A stretch of 64,000 nt of DNA from Gammaproteobacteria bacterium Ga0077536 (lineage in GTDB: Bacteria > Pseudomonadota > Gammaproteobacteria > Ga0077536), in the NCBI GenBank assembly GCA_001464935.1, contig LNEL01000037.1, positions 39,274-103,273 of the forward strand, read 5' to 3'. A program made the translations under genes and the position numbers. Numbering within the stretch: position 1 is the stretch's first letter; each line of letters begins with the position of its first letter. Shown piece by piece: positions 17,458-29,300 of the stretch. Below the pieces are notes generated by a model. It did no database searches. It was not told the DNA's origin and saw only the letters and a program-made list of their open reading frames with translations.

Positions 17458-17965
17458 GCGGCGCGTGAAGGGGCCCGGATCCGGGAGCTGGGTGTAGGGC
17501 CGGGGCCGGCGGTCCGGCTTGAACGGCTGCCAACAGGGACGCCCTTGTTCGGCTTCCTGTGTCAGCCCAACGGTCATGAGGTCTCAGCCTCACCCGACCA
17601 CATGAAAGTTCGGGGTAGCCCGGGTGCAACGCAGTGGAACCCGGGATCTACGGGCGCTGCCAGGCCGCTCCCGGGATCCGCGCTGCGCGCTCCTCCCGGG
17701 CTACTTCGTGCCATGCGCATGCACTTTGACAGCAACCTGCGAAAGCCGGGATCGGGTGTCTGCACGGCGTTGAACCGCGGCAGCCCGACCGCAGGTCAGG
17801 GGTGCCGGGGATGAGCGGCGGCGGCGCCGCGATGCCGGAATGCCCTGCGCTTCATCCGGGCGGCGAGAGGCCATGCTCGCGCTGCGACCGGGCACCCAAA
17901 GAGCGCCGGACAATGCACTTTCACCGCAGCCTGCGCGAGCATTCGATGTTTACGTTGCGATGGGG
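17458..17965. repeat. Gene-free stretch with dispersed palindromic repeats
   Basis: No gene is evident here. 17547-17742 repeats most of 10137-10333: the GTTCGGCTTCC palindrome variant, an identical GTAGCCCGGGTGCAACGC core at about 17605 and the matching GCTGCGCGCTCC...CCCGGGCTA partner near 17700. Its continuation, 17748-17832, is closely similar to 36590-36675 (GAACCGCGGCAGCCCG, GAGCGGCGGCG). The element therefore appears modular, with different parts kept at different sites. Confidence 0.7.
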
Positions 17966-18358
17966 TCAGGCGGCGTCCGTATAGCGCGGCTGTTTCGCTT
18001 TGCAGTAGGCGAGCTTCTGCACGATCCGGTCACCGCGGAAGTGGTAGAGGTCGAGGCCTTCCAGCACCTTCGCCTTGCCGTCCATCGTCAGGTGACAGTC
18101 CCAGCTCGCCATCACCTTGTCGGCGTCGACGTCGATGAACAGATCGCGCCCGACGAAGGTGACGGCGCCGAACTGCCCCGAGAACAGCGGTTCGAAGGCC
18201 CGGCGGATCGCGGCTTTGCCGTGATTGACCGGGCCGTTGACCTCCTCGTACACCGCATCGTCGGCGAACCAGGTCATCAGGCCGTCGAGATCGTTGCGGT
18301 TGAAGCAGGCGGTGAAGGCTTCGATGATGTGGGTGAGTTGAGTGCGACGATCGGACAC
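17966..18358 (-). CDS. SnoaL/NTF2-like protein
   Basis: 130 residues from a GTG at 18358, preceded by AGGAG at a good distance. The pattern (ITHIIEAFTACFNRNDLDGL-like helix, then WFADDAVYEEVNGPVNHGKA, IRRAFEPLF and a C-terminal LYHFRGDRIVQKLAYCKAKQ) is that of the ketosteroid isomerase-like/SnoaL superfamily. These are small alpha+beta barrels with isomerase, cyclase or hydratase roles. The substrate is not predictable. The gene is isolated and divergent from the porin-like gene. Confidence 0.82.
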   Translation of the reverse strand: MSDRRTQLTHIIEAFTACFNRNDLDGLMTWFADDAVYEEVNGPVNHGKAAIRRAFEPLFSGQFGAVTFVGRDLFIDVDADKVMASWDCHLTMDGKAKVLEGLDLYHFRGDRIVQKLAYCKAKQPRYTDAA

Positions 18359-18582
18359 GGTGAGACTCCTCTGATGGTTCCTCGAGTTTAGCAGGCTCGA
18401 GAACAGGGACTGCGGTCCCCGGTGGCGTGTACGTGGGCATCGCCCGCGGGCGGCTTTCATCGGCTTGATGGATGACAGTCCCGGCAGCGGGCATTAGCAT
18501 TCGGTGCCAAACCACGATCACTGACATGTGCGATGTCGCGCCGACACTCGCATCACCACCCTGACAGACCCCAAGGATAGCG

Positions 18583-20028
18583 ATGCAAGTCATGCCCCAC
18601 GCTGCGCGATACCTGCGCCCCCTCGCCCTGTGGGCTGCCGTGGCGGCACAGGCGCTGCACCCGGCCGCGGCCGACGCGCCCAGACTCACTGAAGGCGATC
18701 GCCCTTACGGCGCGCTGTTCCGCGCGCTGGGCGGCAGCGACATCGAACGCACTTACGGCATCAGCGTGCTCGGCTTCGGGCATCTCACCGGGGCCTGGTC
18801 GAACAACGACATCGCGACCACGAGGCTGCAGAACGGGCGCGGTCGCAGCATTCAACCGCAGGGCGGGTTGCTGCAGGACGAGGGCGTGAACCTGAACCAG
18901 CTCGGCCTCATCGCGTGCAAGGGGGCCGGTTGTCCGCCCGGGCGCCTGTTCGAGGCGAATCGCAACGTGCTGAGCCGGGTCACGCCGCTGCCGGGTCCGC
19001 GGGGCGAGGCCGTGATCGTCGATTGGGCGGTGTCGGCGGTCTATGGCGAAGACGCGGTGTTCTGGAAGACCAAGGGCATGGACGACTGGTCGTGGGATGC
19101 CGATCGCGAACATCGGCTCGCGATCACGCAGTGGTATCTCGATATCTATCTGCCGGTGTGGGAGGGCGCCAGTGTGTTGCTCGGCAGCTGGCACTCGCCG
19201 CTGGCGCAGGAGATCGGATATCCCTTCGTGCCGCCGAACTGGTTCTCGAGCCGCACCTACGCGTTCGCGGCGGCGCCCGCCAAGCATGTCGGTGGGTTGG
19301 CGCAGTTCAAGCTGCCGCTGAATCCCGCATTCGGCCACGCGAGCGCGAGCTTCGGCGTGGTCACGGACTGGAATGCAATCGACTTCGGATCCGGTGACAC
19401 CGGCCCGAGTTTCCTGTTTTTCGGCGCATGGCGCAGTCCTGACATGCGTACCTGGGTCGATCTCGAAATCATCTACGGCAACGGCGAAGACGACTTCGGT
19501 GACACGGTCGTCAAGGACGGCATCCTCCGTTCGAGCGGTGGTGGCACGCAGTACCTGGCGCTCAGTTCGACGAACGAGTATCTCGATCGCGCACTGGCGT
19601 TCCTGAATGCATCACACCAGTGGACTCCGAAGCTCGCCGTCGTATTCGAGTCGATGTTCGGGTTCCAGGCCGGCGGCGATCTGAGTCCGCTGCCGTTCGC
19701 AATCACGCAGGACTCAGCGTTCTATGGCGCGAATCTCGGCTTTCGTTATCAGCTCGCCGAGCGCGTGCACACGGCGCTGCGCGGCGAGTGGTTTCGTGAC
19801 GAACATGCGGCGAATGTCGGCTGGGGTGGGGTGGGCGCGGTCGGCGGCGATGTCTATGCGCTGACGGCCAATGTGTCCTGGGAGCCGACGCCGTTTCTGT
19901 TGCTGCGGCCGGAGATCAAGTTCGACGTGTACGACGGCGGCGGGCATCTGTTCGCCGTCGGCAGCAACGGGCTGGCGCGCGAAGACGCCCAGTTGCTCGG
20001 CGTGATGAACCTCGAGTTCCGGTTCTGA
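18583..20028 (+). CDS. Outer-membrane beta-barrel protein, OmpL/BBP2 porin-like
   Basis: 481 residues with a signal peptide (about residues 1-30, cleaved near LHPAAADA). Alternating strands rich in aromatic residues follow, and the protein ends in Phe (LEFRF), the usual C-terminal signature for outer-membrane barrel assembly. The segments GISVLGFGHLTGAWSNND and ITQWYLDIYLPVWEGASVLL resemble the putative beta-barrel porin-2 family (OmpL-like). It probably forms a passive channel. It is alone, 333 bases before the large adhesin gene, and may not belong to that locus. Confidence 0.75.
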   Translation: MQVMPHAARYLRPLALWAAVAAQALHPAAADAPRLTEGDRPYGALFRALGGSDIERTYGISVLGFGHLTGAWSNNDIATTRLQNGRGRSIQPQGGLLQDEGVNLNQLGLIACKGAGCPPGRLFEANRNVLSRVTPLPGPRGEAVIVDWAVSAVYGEDAVFWKTKGMDDWSWDADREHRLAITQWYLDIYLPVWEGASVLLGSWHSPLAQEIGYPFVPPNWFSSRTYAFAAAPAKHVGGLAQFKLPLNPAFGHASASFGVVTDWNAIDFGSGDTGPSFLFFGAWRSPDMRTWVDLEIIYGNGEDDFGDTVVKDGILRSSGGGTQYLALSSTNEYLDRALAFLNASHQWTPKLAVVFESMFGFQAGGDLSPLPFAITQDSAFYGANLGFRYQLAERVHTALRGEWFRDEHAANVGWGGVGAVGGDVYALTANVSWEPTPFLLLRPEIKFDVYDGGGHLFAVGSNGLAREDAQLLGVMNLEFRF

Positions 20029-20361
20029 TCGCGACGTCTGTGACAGGCTGATTCTACAGGGCGCCGCGGGCCGGCGGCGTGACCTGTGGCCGCTTGCGCG
20101 AGCCTTTCTGCTTGCCCTCCAACAGCGCGCGCCAGCGCGTCATCTGAACACTAACGTGAAGACGTCTGCGTCGCGTTGAAGGCGCCGAATGGCGTGTCGC
20201 CTCGCGCAGCGGTGGCTGCCCGCGCGCCTGCTTGATCGGCGTCAATCGCTGATACCGTGACAGACGGATACTGACAAAAGGCGTCACCAGTAACAACAAA
20301 AGAGGAGCCCACTCCTCTGCGCGGCCGCCCCCGTGGCGCCCGCCTCCCTGCAGGAGGGGTC
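20029..20361. promoter_or_regulatory. Leader region of the adhesin gene
   Basis: 333 bases between the barrel-protein gene and the adhesin. The last 100 bases are less GC-rich than the surroundings and carry GATACC and GATACT boxes near 20255-20270 that could serve as -10 elements, with no convincing -35 partner. A strong ribosome site (GGAGGGG) lies at about 20351, 6-7 bases before the ATG at 20362. A small minus-strand frame here (20054-20299) does not look coding. Confidence 0.35.
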
Positions 20362-23300
20362 ATGTCGCGATCGACCGCCCGTCGTCGTGCCCAGCGCGGC
20401 ATCGCCGCGTTCACGGCATTCAGCATGTTCTGGTCCAGCGTGCTACCCGCACAAACGATGATCCTGCCCGACGGCAACACGGCCACGCGGGTCGAGGCGG
20501 CTGGCCACGTGGCGAACGTGAGCACCGGCACGGTCCGTGGCGCGAATGCCTTCAACTCCTTCAGCCGTTTCAATGTCGGCGCCGGCGACACCGTCAATCT
20601 GCACCTGCCGAACGGCACGCAGCACCTGTTGAACCTCGTGCACGACGAGCGCACGGCGATCGACGGCGTGCTGAATTCAATCCGCAACGGACAGGTCGGC
20701 GGCACGCTGTACTTCGCCAATCCGCACGGCCTCGTCGTCGGCCCGTCGGGCGTGGTGAACACGGGGGCCTTGCACGCCGTGACGCCGACGCAGGACTTCA
20801 TGCGGCGCTTCTTCAATGCGCCCGGCGAGCCGTCGGCAGACGCCACCGCGCAGCTGATGAACGGCAGCGCGCCGCTGAATCCCGACGGGCTCATTTCGAT
20901 CCAGGGCAAGGTCAACACGGTGTCGGGCGCGACGCTCGACGCGGGCCGGATCAACGTCGCCGGCGAAATCCGCGCCACCGCGCCGGCCGCTGCCGGCTTT
21001 GCCGATGCGGTGAACCTGTCCGGTCTCGACACCGCCGCCGGTGTCACGCTCGAGGCCGGCGAGATCAGCCTGCAGGCTACGGGGGATGTCGAACTGTCCG
21101 GCACGCTCGTGGCCGAGGGCCGCGACGGCGTCAACGGCGGTGACATCGCCATCGCGGCCGGACGCGACATCCGGCTCGAGGCACCGGCCCGGGTCAGCGT
21201 GTCCGGCCGCGGCGCGGACTCCGACGGTGGCCGCGTCGTCGTAATGGCCGACAGGACCACGCACTTCGCGGCCGGTGCGACCGTCGAAGCCCGCGGCGGG
21301 GATCAGTCCGGTGACGGTGGCTTCATCGAGCTGAGTGCCCGCGAACGCGTGCACCTCGCCGGCGGGCGCCTCGATGCCGGCGCGCCCAACGGCCGCGGCG
21401 GCGACGTGCTGCTCGATCCGCCGAGCTTCGAACTGACCGACGGCAGCGCCAGCCCCGGCGCACCGTCCACGCTGGTGTTCAGCGGCAGCAGCCTCACGCT
21501 CGAGGCGGACGATTTCATCCGCCTCGACAACTTCTCGATCTCGACGCGGGTGATGGACGGCAGCGGCAACTCGACGGCCGACTCCGGCAGCATCACGTTG
21601 ATCTCGGAAAAGATCGAACTCCTCAACGGCTCGACACTGAACGCCAGCGCGAACAACGGACGGAAAGCGGGCAACATTTCGCTGCTCGCGACCGGCAAGT
21701 CCCTCTCGGCCACCGGTGGCCAGGTGCTCATCGAGGATTCATCGCTGCTCGCCACGGCCAACATCGCCGGCAACGGCGGCAAGATTCTCGTCACGGCGAG
21801 CGAAAGTGAGCCACTGCCCGATCCGTTCGTGGCCCAGGCCGATGGCGTCATCGGGCTGAAAGGGGCGCAACTGAAAGGTCGCGAGATCGAGGTGACCGCA
21901 GCCGCGGATGCGGGTTTCGTCGAACTGTCGGATCACGAAGACCTGGCCAGCGTCGTTGAAGAGGATTCACCATTCTGGAACGCGGAGCTGCTCGGCAACG
22001 AGTTCTTCAATTTCTTCACCGATTTCAGAACGTTTCTCGGCGTCAAGGTTGCCCGCTCGACCGCCACGCTGACCCTTGAAAGCAGCGCGCTGGGCGCGAC
22101 GACCACGATCGAGGCGACCGGCGAGGCGAAGTTGACGGCCCAGGCGTCCGCCGCCGCGAACATCGACACCTATGGCATCGCGGCGTCGGTCGGCTATGCG
22201 CGCAGCAAGGCCGACGCGACCGTCGACGTGAAGGCGGGGAGCAGAATCTCGGCCGGTGGTCCGTTGACGGTCGGCGCCTACGTCGAGAACGAGATCGACG
22301 TCACGGCGACGGTGATCGACCCGTCGGAGAAGAACAAGGGCAGCGTGCCGGTGGATGTCGCGGTCGCGGTCACCGAGGCCTATGGCACGGCGACCACGAC
22401 CATCGCGTCCGGCGCCACGCTCACCGGCACCGGGACCGGCGCGACGGATACGGTCAGCGTCGTCTCGCATGTCGACAAGGATCTGTCGACCAGCGTCGAT
22501 GCCGGGGCCGGCAACGATTTTCTCGGCGCTGCCGTCGGCGTCACGCTGTCGAATACGCAGGCCCGCACCACCGTCAACGGCGCCGTGGAAGCGGCGGGCA
22601 AGCTCGCCGTCGAGGCGACGGTCACCACCGAGGGCAATGAGGGCGAAGTGAGCAGCGCCATCGGCGACACGTTCTTCGAGTACTCCAAGGACGACCTCGC
22701 CAACACCAAGTATGCGCGACTGAACAAGGCCACTTTCCTTCAGCGCCTCACCGAATGGGTCTTCGACAAGCAGGAAGCCAGCGGCGAAGTGGCCGGGGAA
22801 GCGGGCAGCGCAGCCGATGGCAGCGATACGAAGACGAACTCCTTCATGCGCGACAACGGCATCGCGGCGGCGGTCCTGATTGCGAACCACACCAATGAAG
22901 CGCACGCGGTGATCGGCGGGGGAGCGGATCTCGAAGCGGGTGGCGACCTGTCGGTGCTCGCCGAAACCAGCGATCAGCAGACGCTCAGTGCGACCAGCGA
23001 AGTCGCGCCGTCGCGGGACAACCCTGACGAGCCCGGTGCGCCGCCACCGCCCGGCGACAAGAAGAATGCACTGGCCGCGTCCGTCATCGTCGCCAATTTC
23101 GACAATGTCGCGAAGGCCGTGGTCGACGGCACGGGCGCGAGCCCGGCGCGGCTCGATGCCCTCGGCACGATCGCCGTGGAGGCCAACACGCTCAATCCGT
23201 ACGAGATCAACTGGGCGCCGCTGGAACTGGCCGAGGACGGCTTCACGATCTCCGGCTTTCTCGATGCGATTCCGGGATCCGACTTCGGTGTGCCGGGCAC

Positions 23301-26300
23301 TTTCTTCAATTCCTGGGCGCAGGCAGCGGCCGAAGGGGAAGACATCGGGGTGGCGGGCAGCGTCAACGTGCTCGACTTCGACAATACGGCGGAAGCGCGG
23401 ATCGATGACGCCGTGATCAACGGCGATGCGACATTCTTCGGCAGCGATAGCGCGGGTGATGTCGAAGTCACCGCGAGCGCCGAGGTGATGACGGTCAACA
23501 TGTCCGGGGTCGCCGAGTTCTTTCTCGAAGCCATCAAGAACTACAAGCAGATGTTCTCCACGGGCGGCAGCAAGGCCGGCGTGGGTGGTAGTTATCTCGG
23601 CACCTCGTACACGAACAATGTGCTGGCATCGATCGAGAATGGCGCCGAAGTCGATGCGCGCGATCTCCTCGTGTCCGCGCTGACGGACGTGACCAACGTC
23701 TCGATCGCGATATCGGGCGCGAAGGCCGGCAAGTTTGCGTTCGGCGGCAGCTTCTCGCGCGTCGGGGTGACGAACTTCACCACCGCGCGCATCGGCGACG
23801 GCGCGGACGTCGACGCCACCGGTGTGCTGTCGATTCTCGCCAACGACACGGCACTCGACGTCAACGTCGCCGGCGGCATTGCCGTGGCCAAGAACCTGGG
23901 CGTCGGCGCCTCCATCACCTGGAACGACATCGAACGCCAGACGCTCGCCCTCATCGGCACCGATCCGTTCGCGGCGACGCCCGTGGCCGGCAGCGGTAGC
24001 GTGAATGCGGACGGGGCGATGTCGCTGACCGCCACCAGCGGCGGCGACATCTGGACCGCGTCACTGGCCGGCGCGGTCGCCGGCAACGACAAGGACACAC
24101 CGACGGCCTCGACGCCGACGGTCAAGACCGATCCGGAATCCGTGCCTGAACCGGGCGCGGAAGAGGAGGAACCCGGCGCGCCCGCGCGGCCAGCCGCGAA
24201 GCCCAAGGCCGATGTGGCCCGCACCACCGGCAACAAGGGCCTCAGCGGTCTGCACATCTCGGCCGACGTTGCGATCAACGAAATCGACGATGACACCAAG
24301 GCCTATGTGAACGGGGGCGCGAGCGTGTCGAGCGGCGTGGCGACCGCGCCGGCGGTGGGCGCGACGGTGCCCGCGTCACTGGCACTGTCGGCGACCAACG
24401 ACAGCGAGATCTGGGCGCTTGGCGGCGCGGTGACGGCGAATCTCGGCACCGGTGACAGTGGCACCTCGGTCGGTCTTGCCGGATCGTTCGCGCTGAACGA
24501 CATTTTCGGTGCCACTGAAGCCTTCCTCGCTGGCAGCCGGCCCGTCAGCTCGAAGGGCGACATCACGCTCGACGCCACGCGCTCGGGCGGCATCCGCGCG
24601 CTGACCGCCAGTGTCGCAGGCACGGCACAGAAGTCGGGCCTGAACCTGTCCGGCAACGTGTCGATCAACGAACTCGACAATGTCACCGCGGCCTATCTCC
24701 TGGGGGCGGACATCAACGCGTCGGCCGAGGCCAGCAATGCACAGGCGGGTGCGTTGACGCTGTCGGCGGAAGACGACTCATCGATTTACGCCATCGGTGG
24801 TGCATTGACACTCGGCGGCAAGGGCGGATTCGGCGCGACCGTCGTCGTCAACGACGTCGGCAACGAGACCCAGGCCTACAGCAGCCGCTCGCGCGTGCGC
24901 ACCGCCGGGGACTTCGCGCTGAGCGCGCGCAACGCGAACGACATCCGTTCGATAGGCGCCTCGCTCGGCATCACGCAAGGCGCGTTCTCGGCGTCCGGCG
25001 TCGGCGTCGCGAACACCTTCAAGGGCCACCGGGTCGCGGCCTGGGTCGACAATACCGGCACGGCCTACATGACGCCGGCGACCGCCAACAGTCCGGCGGC
25101 GCCGGACTACGAACTCCATGTGCTCGGCAATGTGACGATTGACGCCGAGGACGAATCCGAAATCGAAACCATCGCGGCCGCCGCCGGCGCCGCGAAGACA
25201 GCCGGCATCGGCGTGTCCGTCGCGGTGAACCGCATCGAACAGAGCGGTGTGAGCGCGTATGCGAAGAACGTGGGCTATCACCGCGTCGATCGCGATTTCA
25301 GCCTGGCGGCGCGCAGCCTGGCCGGCCAGTTCGCGGCGACGGACGGCAATGACCTCGACGACGATCCTGACAATGAAGCGGACAGCGGCGGGATCCGCGT
25401 CATCGCCGGTGCGGTCGGCATCGGCAAGGGCGTCGGCGCTGGCGTCGCTGTCGCGGTGAATCGGCTGTCGGCCACCACCGATGCCTTCATCAGCGGCCCG
25501 CTCGCCGACATCACGGCCAACAACGTGACGGTGGACGCGACCGGCGCGGGCTCGATCACGGCGATCGCCGCCGGCGTCGGCGCAAGCGGCAGCTTCGGGC
25601 TCGGTGGCTCGGTGGTGACGAACTACATCGGCAATACCACCTCTGCGCGCATCGACGGCGGCGCGACGGTGGAAGCCAAGCACGACGTCGGCGTTCGCGC
25701 GCAGACCGACGACCGGATCTCGGTCGCGGCCGGCAGCGCCGGCATCGGCCTGAACGGCGTCGGCCTCGGTGCCGCGATCACCGTCAACAAGATCGACAGC
25801 GCGACGACCGCGCGCATTGGCAACGGCACCGGCGATCGCACCCACGTGCTCGCCCGGACCGGCGACGCGACGGGGACCGGCCTCACGGTCGCCAACGGCC
25901 GGCTGGCCGGCGATGTCGTGCTCGGCGACGCGGTGGAGATAGCCCAGTACAGCGGCCCTGATCTGAAGAGCCTGCGCGAAGACGCCACGAAGCAGGTCAC
26001 CGGCGTCGCAGTCAATTCGATGAGCACGCAGCACATCGAGAACATCGACGTCACCGTCGGTGCCGGCAAGGTCGGGCTCGGCGCGGCGGTCAACGTGAAT
26101 CTCATCAAGGGCAGCAGCGCCGCGGAAATCATCAACGCCGATATCAACCGGGCCACGGGCGCCGCGAACCAGCAGGTCGACGTGACCGCGGGCAATGTCG
26201 CCTATGGCAACGGCTTCGTCGGCAATGTCACCGTCGGCATGGGTGCCGCGGGCGCCGGGGTGGACACCCATGTGTTCGGCCGTACGACACGTGCGGGCGT

Positions 26301-29300
26301 GACGAACAGCACGCTCGACGCGAAAGACAGCATCCGCGTCGATGCCGAATCGCTGCAGGGCGCCTCGTCGCTGGTGATCGGCGCGGCGGTCGGTGGGGTG
26401 GCACTCGTCGGCAGTGGCTCGGTCGCGAAGTTCGCCGGCGTCACCGAGGCTTTCGTGTCGAACTCGAACCTCGATGCGCGCCGCATCGACATTCGGGCCG
26501 ACGCCGAGGATCGCCTGCACCTCGCGGGCGGCGGACTCGCCGTCGGCGCCGGCACCGCCGCGTCCGGCACCTTTGCGCTCGCGATCAACGACAGCACGAC
26601 GCGCGCCGTCATCGACGGGGGGCTGAGCGCGCGTTCCGCGCTGTGGGCGGCAGACGGCGTATCGGTGATCGCCAACGGCCTGATGGACATCACCACCTAC
26701 GCCATCGGTGGCGCGGGCGCTGGCGGCACCGGCATCGCCGGCGTGGCGTCGGTGAACCTTGCGACGGGGCTCGTCGAAGCGCGGGTGCAGGCGGCCGACA
26801 TCGGCCAGAAAGTCGGCGACACCGAGCGGCCGGTCGGCAGCCTCGAGATCGAGGCCGAGGGTGACATCACCCTCATGAACATTGCCGGTGGCGTCGGCGC
26901 GGGCTTCGGCGGCGGCGTCGGCGCCGGCGCGAGCGTGAACATACTGAAGAGCCGCGTCGTCGCGACACTGGCCGACAGCACCGTCAAGGCGAAAAAGGCC
27001 GGCGCCAACAGCGGTGCCGTGAACGTGACGGCGCACAGCACGAACGACGTCGATGCGACTGCAATCATGGCCGGCGCTGGCGGCAGCTTCGGCATCGGTG
27101 GCGCGGCGGTCGTCACGCTGATCGGCGAGAAGCCGGACGCCGAGGCGAATCGCGAGATCGACCAGGGCGGCAGTGGCACCTTGTCGACGGCCGACAGTCT
27201 CGGCAGTTCATCGCGCCTCGACGACGTCGGCACGACGGACAACGTGGCCTTCGGCGCAGACGATCGCACAGCGGTGGACGGGCAGTCGACGCACGCGGTC
27301 AAGCAGAACGTCAACGACACGAGCAGGATCTACGAGACCGCGGCGCGCATCACCAACACGACGATCGACGCGGCGACCACGCTTGTCCAGGCGCGTGACG
27401 AGAGCGTCGCGAAAACCCTCGTCGGGGGCTTCGGCGTGTCGCTCGGACTCGGCGCCGGCGGCGGCGTCGGCGTGACCTTCATGCGCAGCAATGTGCAGGC
27501 CTCTATCGACGCCGACTCTTCTCTCACGCTCAGCGAAGCCCTGCGTGTGCGTGCGCTGGTCGGTCCCGATCCGGAAACGACGCCACCGGAAATCTCCGGC
27601 CTCGTCGACATCCAGGCGATCGCCGGCGCGGCGGGACTCGTGGGCCTCGGCGCGGCCGTGGGCGTGGCGAAGGTCGACAACGTCGTCAGCGCCGAGGTCG
27701 ACGGCAGCGTGACGGCCGGCAGCGTCGTCATCGAAGCGCGCGACGACACCAGCATCGAAATCGACGCGACGAACTCGACTCTCGGCGCAGCGGCGGCCGG
27801 TGTGTCGTTCGGCCGCGCGAACAAGACGAGCCACGTCACGGCAGCGACCGTCGGCGGCACGGCGGCGCGCCACACCACGATCGTCACGACCGATACGGAT
27901 GCCACGACGCCGGACGGCAGCGTCACGATCAGGGCCGCGAGCGGCGGCAAGATCGACGTCGAGGTGACGGCGGCAGCCGGCGGACTCGGCATCGCGGCCA
28001 GTGGTGCCGACGCGCGCGCCGATGACCAGTCCACCGTGACCGCGAAGACGGGCCGGCACAGCGAGTTCCGCCTCGGCAGCGCCGCGCTCAACGTGTCGGC
28101 GGTCAGCGAGAGCGCGACGCGGGCGCTGGCCCATGGCTATAGCGTGTCGGGAGGCGCTGCCGTCGGCGTCTCGATCGCCAAGGCCACGGCCGGTACGACG
28201 GTGTTGGCGCTGCTCGACGAAGCCACGAAGATCGCCGCCGGCGGCCTCAGCGTCAGCGCGTCCCAGGTGCGGCGCGACGACAGCGAATTCGGCCTGATGC
28301 CGACTGCTTATTCATACGCCAGCGGTTCGGGCGGCGGCCTGCTGGTCGGCATCAATGCGAGCCAGAGCGACGCGATCACCGGTGCGAACGTGCGCGCCGC
28401 GCTGAACAGCGGCACGCTGCTCGACATCAGCGGCGATGTCGGCGTGTTCGCGACCGGCAGCGGCCTCGCGCAGGCCGATGTCAGCGGGCTCGCGGCCGGC
28501 GCCTTCGCCTTCGGCGCGAACAAGTCGACGGCAAGTTCGACCGGCACGACCGTCGCGGAAATCGCCGCGGTGCGCAATGACGCAGCGGACGGCACGGCGA
28601 TCGACGGCAATCTCACCGTCAGCGCCGTCGGCAGCGATGGTGCCTGGGCGTCGGCCGAAGCGGGCGCGGGCGGCATCGTCGCCGGGGCGGTCGCGAGCGC
28701 GAAGACCTTCAACACGTCGACGGCCACCGCCACGGTGACGTCGGCGCCGGTCGTCAGCGGGCGACTCACCATCGAGGCCCGGCATCGCGCCGACCTCGGC
28801 GGCAGCGTGAACTCCACCAGTGCGTCTGTCGTCGGCGCGAGTGGCGGCGAGGCGGTGCACTCGGTGGTGTCGACCGTGACGGCCGAGATAACCGACAACG
28901 CGAACCTGCGGGCCGGCGGGCTCGGCATGCTGGCGCATAACAGTGCCTACAAGTTCAGCAATGGCTTCGACCTCACGGCCGGCGCGGGCGGCATCTTCGG
29001 TGGTGCGGCGGCGAGCACCTACAGCGGTGTGACGCTGAATACCAGGGCGGTGATCGGCCCGCACGCGCAGGTGCGGCTGACCGCGCCGACCGACGCCGGC
29101 GGCGGGGCGTCCGTGGCCGCCGAGAACCACATCCAGCTGAACGACCGCGTGAAACTGGACGCCGGTGGCGCAATTGCCGTCGCGCTCGCGAAGTCCACGA
29201 TCAGTGCCAGCCTGCTCGCGAGCGCGACGCTCGGCGAAGGCGCACTGCTCGACAGCCTCGGGGATGTCTATTTCGCGGCCGGCAACCAGGGGTCGGCCTT

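Noticed and set aside
24778..27036. 752-residue minus-strand frame within the adhesin
   Set aside because: Same shadow composition (Arg/Ala/Asp/Gly-rich); no protein family signal.
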